The position numbers and the translations under genes are program-made. Below the pieces are notes generated by a model, which saw only the letters and a list, made by a program, of their open reading frames with translations, was not told the DNA's origin and made no database searches. Shown piece after piece: positions 58,220 through 61,133 of a stretch of 61,133 nucleotides of DNA (the stretch's first letter is position 1; each line of letters starts with the position of its first letter). The DNA is from Beijerinckiaceae bacterium (GTDB lineage: Bacteria; Pseudomonadota; Alphaproteobacteria; Rhizobiales; Beijerinckiaceae): contig JAPJMW010000042.1 in the NCBI GenBank assembly GCA_026461505.1, positions 1 through 61,133 of the forward strand. The letters run 5' to 3'.

Positions 58220-58835
58220 GCCTTGATATGGCGAAGTTGATGATCACATAAATAGTGGCGATAACTACCAAAATTAATAAACTTCCTGAGTGCCCTCGAA
58301 CTGATTCACGAATTAAAAGTCCAGTCTTCGTTAATTCAACATATCCTATTACTGACGCAAGAGATGACGCTTTTAATGTCGAAACATATACGCCAACGGC
58401 GGGCGGTATCATCACTCGAATTGCTTGCGGCCATACAATGAATAACTCAACTTGCCAGGCTTTCATGCCAGTGGATAAAGCAGCTTCTCTTTGTCCCTTT
58501 GCTATACTTTGTAAGCCGCCTCTTACTACTTCAGACATCATAGCACTACCTTCTAAGGCCAAAGCAATTGTAGCTGCTACAAAAGTTGATAAATTTATCC
58601 CAGTTAACAAAGTTAACCCGTAGTATACGAAAAATAAGGTAACAAGCACCGGAATAGATCTAAAAAATTCTGCATAAACACCGGTTAGAAATCGAATAGA
58701 CCAGCGTTTTGACGTTCGGCCCAACCCAATTAAAGCACCAATCAAGGCAGCCAGGAGTAATGCTACCCAACTTATCCATAATGTTATTCCAAGACCTCGT
58801 ATCAGAAGAAAACTATAATCAATGAGGATCACCAT
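58179..58835 (-). CDS. Polar amino acid ABC transporter permease
   Basis: A 218-residue HisMQ/GlnP-type permease with about five helices and the EAA loop [47 protein letters not shown] is the typical N-terminal block. Overlaps the upstream permease by 7 bp. Confidence 0.9.
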   Translation of the reverse strand: MVILIDYSFLLIRGLGITLWISWVALLLAALIGALIGLGRTSKRWSIRFLTGVYAEFFRSIPVLVTLFFVYYGLTLLTGINLSTFVAATIALALEGSAMMSEVVRGGLQSIAKGQREAALSTGMKAWQVELFIVWPQAIRVMIPPAVGVYVSTLKASSLASVIGYVELTKTGLLIRESVRGHSGSLLILVVIATIYVIINFAISRLGAMLEERNNFVN

Positions 58836-59506
58836 GGCCCTCCTGCAGCTGCCGTTTTGAAAATAATTTTTCCAAGTGCATTACGAACCAAATTTACAGT
58901 TTGACACAGTACGAAGTAGACTAAGCCTCCTACAAAAAAGACCTCAAAATAACGAAAATTAATCGATCCTGTATTAAACATCCATGCCGTTACTTCCTCA
59001 ATCGTCGCAATCATCATTATTGAAGATCCCATTATGACGCCAATTATTTGATTGCCCAATGAAGCATAAGATATTCGAAATACTTGAGGTAAAATAATGA
59101 AACGGTATAATTGAGTGTTTGTCATGCCTTGAGCCCGTGCGGCTTCGAATTGGCCTTTCGAAACAGCCATAAAGCCCGACCTAAATATTTCCGTCATAAA
59201 TGCCGTACTGTTCATGGTAAGAGCCGTTAGTCCAGAAATATATCCAGATAGCACTATACCGAATGATGGAAGTCCAAAAAATATAAGATAGAGGAGAACC
59301 ACCATCGGCATATTTCTTACAACTTCAACATAAAATACTCCGCATAATCTCAGATATTTATAATTGCTGAGGCGAACGAGCGCCATTAAAACACCAAAAA
59401 TAATACTTAAAAAAGTTGCTGTTACACTAATTTGTAAAGTATTCCAGATAGCCCACTGTAGACTATCGAGATAAGGAAAAATAAAAAAAAGGTTAAAATT
59501 ATACAT
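58829..59506 (-). CDS. Polar amino acid ABC transporter permease
   Basis: A 225-residue second HisMQ-type permease: FYVEVVRNMPMVVLLYLIFFGLP and the EAA loop GQFEAARAQGMTNTQLYRFIILPQVFR. It pairs with the 58179 gene to form the membrane channel. It lies 82 bp after the binding-protein gene with a strong hairpin in the gap. Confidence 0.9.
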   Translation of the reverse strand: MYNFNLFFIFPYLDSLQWAIWNTLQISVTATFLSIIFGVLMALVRLSNYKYLRLCGVFYVEVVRNMPMVVLLYLIFFGLPSFGIVLSGYISGLTALTMNSTAFMTEIFRSGFMAVSKGQFEAARAQGMTNTQLYRFIILPQVFRISYASLGNQIIGVIMGSSIMMIATIEEVTAWMFNTGSINFRYFEVFFVGGLVYFVLCQTVNLVRNALGKIIFKTAAAGGPW

Positions 59507-59545
59507 TTTAGTGGGTCCGAATGTTAGATCAAGTGATCTAAAAAA

Positions 59546-59573
59546 CTGTGGGCGGCCAGAAGGCCGCCCACAG
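59546..59573 (-). terminator. Hairpin attenuator between binding protein and permease genes
   Basis: A perfect 12-bp GC-rich stem (CTGTGGGCGGCC / GGCCGCCCACAG) with a 4-base loop and A/T runs on both sides, so it can terminate on either strand. It would let the binding protein be made in excess over the membrane parts. Its high GC stands out in this AT-rich island. Confidence 0.75.
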
Positions 59574-59588
59574 TTTTTTTACTTTTAC

Positions 59589-60401
59589 TCAGTATACTTC
59601 AAAGATCTTTGGACGCTCTGCGTTGAACCATTTCTTATATAACGCATCATTTTTACCCGACAGATTGAAGTCCCTAACCCAAGAATTAATTAGCAGCCAC
59701 CACTGGAAATCACCTTTAGGTACGCCGATGGCGATGTCTTCCCGTGAATACCGGCCAGGTAACTCTTTATATTTTCCGGGATTACCTGCATAAAATCCAG
59801 CCGCGGCAATATTGTCAATTGCGGTTGCGTCAATGCGACCCGAGTCCAAAGCTTCCATCGTATCAGCCATACCGGCGAATTTAACGATTGATGCTTTAGG
59901 TGCGGCTGCAGGCACAAGCGTTTCTTGTGAACCGCCGCGTCCGAAACCTATTTTCATGCTCTCTTTATTTAGGTCATCTAAAGTCTTAATTTCAGTTCGT
60001 TTTGCCAGCGTAAAAAAAACCATCCCGACCACAACGTATGGATCAGTAAACGAAACGGACTGAGAGCGTTTAAAATTAGCCGTAAAATCTTGTATTACAA
60101 TATCGGCTTTTCCAGTTTGCAGAGCAGTGATACGCCCTGGTCCGTCAACTATCGAAAATTCGGGTTTGACGCCCAACTCGGCGGCAATCATTTTACCCAT
60201 ATCGATATCGAAACCTTGTAGCTCTCCATTGGCGCCCAAAGTTGAATATGGCGGAACATCGGAAGCGGTGGCTATATGTATGACACCGCGATCTGTTACC
60301 TCTTTCAAAATATCGCGTTGTTCGGCAAATGCTGCTGACGTTGCAATTACAAGCGCCGACGCCGCGATCATTGAAGATAATTTTAGAATATAATTTTTCA
60401 T
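59589..60401 (-). CDS. Periplasmic amino-acid-type substrate-binding protein
   Basis: A 270-residue SBP_bac_3 family protein with a Sec signal peptide (cut near AFA, residue 26). GVIHIATASDVPPYSTLGANGELQGFDIDMGKMIAAELG and the ADIVIQDFTANFKRSQSVSFTDPYVV block are characteristic. First gene of the importer; GGAGGACGG precedes the ATG. Ligand unknown. A probable LacI-family operator lies about 90 bp upstream. Confidence 0.92.
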   Translation of the reverse strand: MKNYILKLSSMIAASALVIATSAAFAEQRDILKEVTDRGVIHIATASDVPPYSTLGANGELQGFDIDMGKMIAAELGVKPEFSIVDGPGRITALQTGKADIVIQDFTANFKRSQSVSFTDPYVVVGMVFFTLAKRTEIKTLDDLNKESMKIGFGRGGSQETLVPAAAPKASIVKFAGMADTMEALDSGRIDATAIDNIAAAGFYAGNPGKYKELPGRYSREDIAIGVPKGDFQWWLLINSWVRDFNLSGKNDALYKKWFNAERPKIFEVY

Positions 60402-60488
60402 TTTTAACCGTCCTCCCCACTGTAAAGGCTAAAGCTTTATTCCCAAGAAAAATTCATAACTATGATTCTTGAGACAGCATTTTTATAA

Positions 60489-60508
60489 AAAGTATAACGT
60501 TATACTTT
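60489..60508. promoter_or_regulatory. Perfect 20-bp palindrome, probable LacI-family operator
   Basis: AAAGTATAACGTTATACTTT, perfectly symmetric with central CG, 88 bp ahead of the binding-protein start. A further ATACGTAT palindrome with a GTTATAC half-site lies 25 bp away at 60520-60527. Same core as the site ahead of the 56105 gene. Confidence 0.65.
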
Positions 60509-60850
60509 CAGAAAATGTTATACGTATTTTTTTAAATTACAATAACTTTTTGGATTTTGCGAATTTTACAATCCGTCTAAGCTCTGCTTTTCACTCTACT
60601 GATAAGCTTGTATTCGCTGTCGTCATATATTCAATTAGCTTTTATAAATTTTCTCTGGCCCCTAGCCTGAGCAAGTAGCTAAACTCCAGGTCCTCTCCCC
60701 CCGCTTGTTCAAAATTGATCCGCAAGGAACTGACCGAGTCGATCAGGCATAAACTTCTTCTAGTCTGATGCCTATCTGATGTCTGAAATCTCGTCATTAG
60801 ATAATATCCTCCCCAAAGAAGATTGGTGAATGTCTTCTAACGTCTTGAAA
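60509..60850. other. Noncoding stretch at the right end of the island
   Basis: 342 bp with no convincing gene; a 69-residue open frame on the plus strand (60469-60678) has no ribosome-binding site and looks random. The part from 60740 to 60850 has repeated CTGATG-type and TCTAA/TTAGA-type stretches that might be recombination-site sequence, but I cannot show it. Confidence 0.35.
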
Positions 60851-60881
60851 TAAAATGTTTATTTACTTAATTTATTGGCGC
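60851..60881. repeat. Right copy of the 31-bp inverted repeat
   Basis: Reverse complement of 52887-52917 with two mismatches. Marks the right edge of the ~8-kb AT-rich segment, 150 bp before the recombinase fragment. Confidence 0.75.
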
Positions 60882-61030
60882 ACCCGAGAAGCCCAGTTCT
60901 ACCGCAATTGATACTGCTATTGATGCAATATCAATAACTTACAGCAGACCTATATGGCGTCAATGGGTGGTGTTTTGTTCTACCCAAGTGATGGAATGAA
61001 ACGGACCCCCTACCTATTAGTAGTTTCGTT

Positions 61031-61132
61031 TCAATTGGCTTCGCCTGAACCTATCTCTCCAATAATCCGATAGGTGGATGCTCGGCTAATTCCCAACTGC
61101 TGGGCAATGGCACTTGCACCAAGACCTTGACC
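61031..61132 (-). CDS. Serine recombinase/resolvase C-terminus (5' part outside window)
   Basis: The last 33 residues of a protein whose start is beyond the window: GQGLGASAIAQQLGISRAS then TYRIIGE and a short tail to a TGA (61031-61033). This is the C-terminal helix-turn-helix of resolvase/invertase-type serine recombinases. It points to mobile DNA continuing to the right. Confidence 0.75.
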   Translation of the reverse strand, partial: GQGLGASAIAQQLGISRASTYRIIGEIGSGEAN

Positions 61133-61133
61133 A

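Noticed and set aside
60469..60678. 69-residue plus-strand frame beyond the binding-protein gene
   Set aside because: No ribosome-binding site, overlaps the probable operator, composition typical of random AT-rich DNA.

Overview
The window is most of the photosynthesis gene cluster of a purple, bacteriochlorophyll-a-making alphaproteobacterium, followed by a carbon-metabolism stretch and an AT-rich accessory island. Evidence for the lineage is the gene content and order: crtC-crtD/crtE-crtF, bchCXYZ, pufQBALMC, bchP-orf428-bchG-ppsR-aerR, bchFNB-LM-lhaA-puhABC-acsF-puhE-hemA. The pathways are of the spheroidene/spirilloxanthin type. A more exact taxon cannot be fixed from the sequence alone. 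The core has middling GC content and tightly packed genes, with many ATGA or TGATG stop/start overlaps.

Region 1 (1-13.66 kb): a C-terminal fragment of an unknown gene, crtC and crtD on the minus strand, then crtE, crtF, bchC, X, Y, Z and pufQ, B, A, L, M, C on the plus strand, ending at a strong terminator. These make carotenoids, reduce chlorophyllide to bacteriochlorophyllide, and build the LH1-reaction-centre core with a four-haem cytochrome.

Region 2 (13.67-20.0 kb), mostly minus strand: an apparent four-gene operon of a protein with twelve exact 16-residue repeats, a small membrane protein, cytochrome c2 and type 2 IPP isomerase; then a small four-helix membrane protein (plus strand), and pucB-pucA-pucC for a peripheral antenna. 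The antenna alpha chain has Phe44-Leu45, the signature of B800-820 low-light complexes. A lone methyltransferase follows.

Region 3 (20.1-43.0 kb): tspO, bchP, orf428, bchG, ppsR and aerR/ppaA on the minus strand; divergently, bchF, N, B, L, M, lhaA, puhA, B, C, a small conserved gene, acsF, puhE, hemA, bchH and a DUF2177-like gene. bchH is not in its usual place between bchB and bchL but after hemA. Five perfect TGT-N12-ACA PpsR/CrtJ sites, plus near matches, lie in the crtD/crtE, crtF/bchC, pucB, bchG and aerR/bchF gaps, so the whole cluster appears to be one light/oxygen regulon run by the locally encoded PpsR and its B12-type antagonist AerR.

Region 4 (43.1-51.5 kb): rpe, a 34-bp inverted-repeat hairpin element, formate-tetrahydrofolate ligase, a LysR regulator divergent from an SbtA-type bicarbonate transporter broken by a frameshift, a nitronate-monooxygenase-like flavoprotein, a type II NADH dehydrogenase and an alanine/serine-glyoxylate aminotransferase. 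This looks like inorganic-carbon, C1 and photorespiratory housekeeping.

Region 5 (51.7-61.1 kb): AT-rich accessory DNA. An ~8-kb segment is bracketed by a 31-bp inverted repeat (52887-52917 and 60851-60881) with an IS3-type orfA remnant just inside the left copy and a serine-recombinase 3' end just outside the right one. It carries a rhamnose-mutarotase-like protein, two enolase-superfamily proteins (one intact, one that has lost nearly all catalytic residues), a LacI regulator with matching operators, and a polar-amino-acid-type ABC importer. No rRNA, tRNA or CRISPR array was seen.
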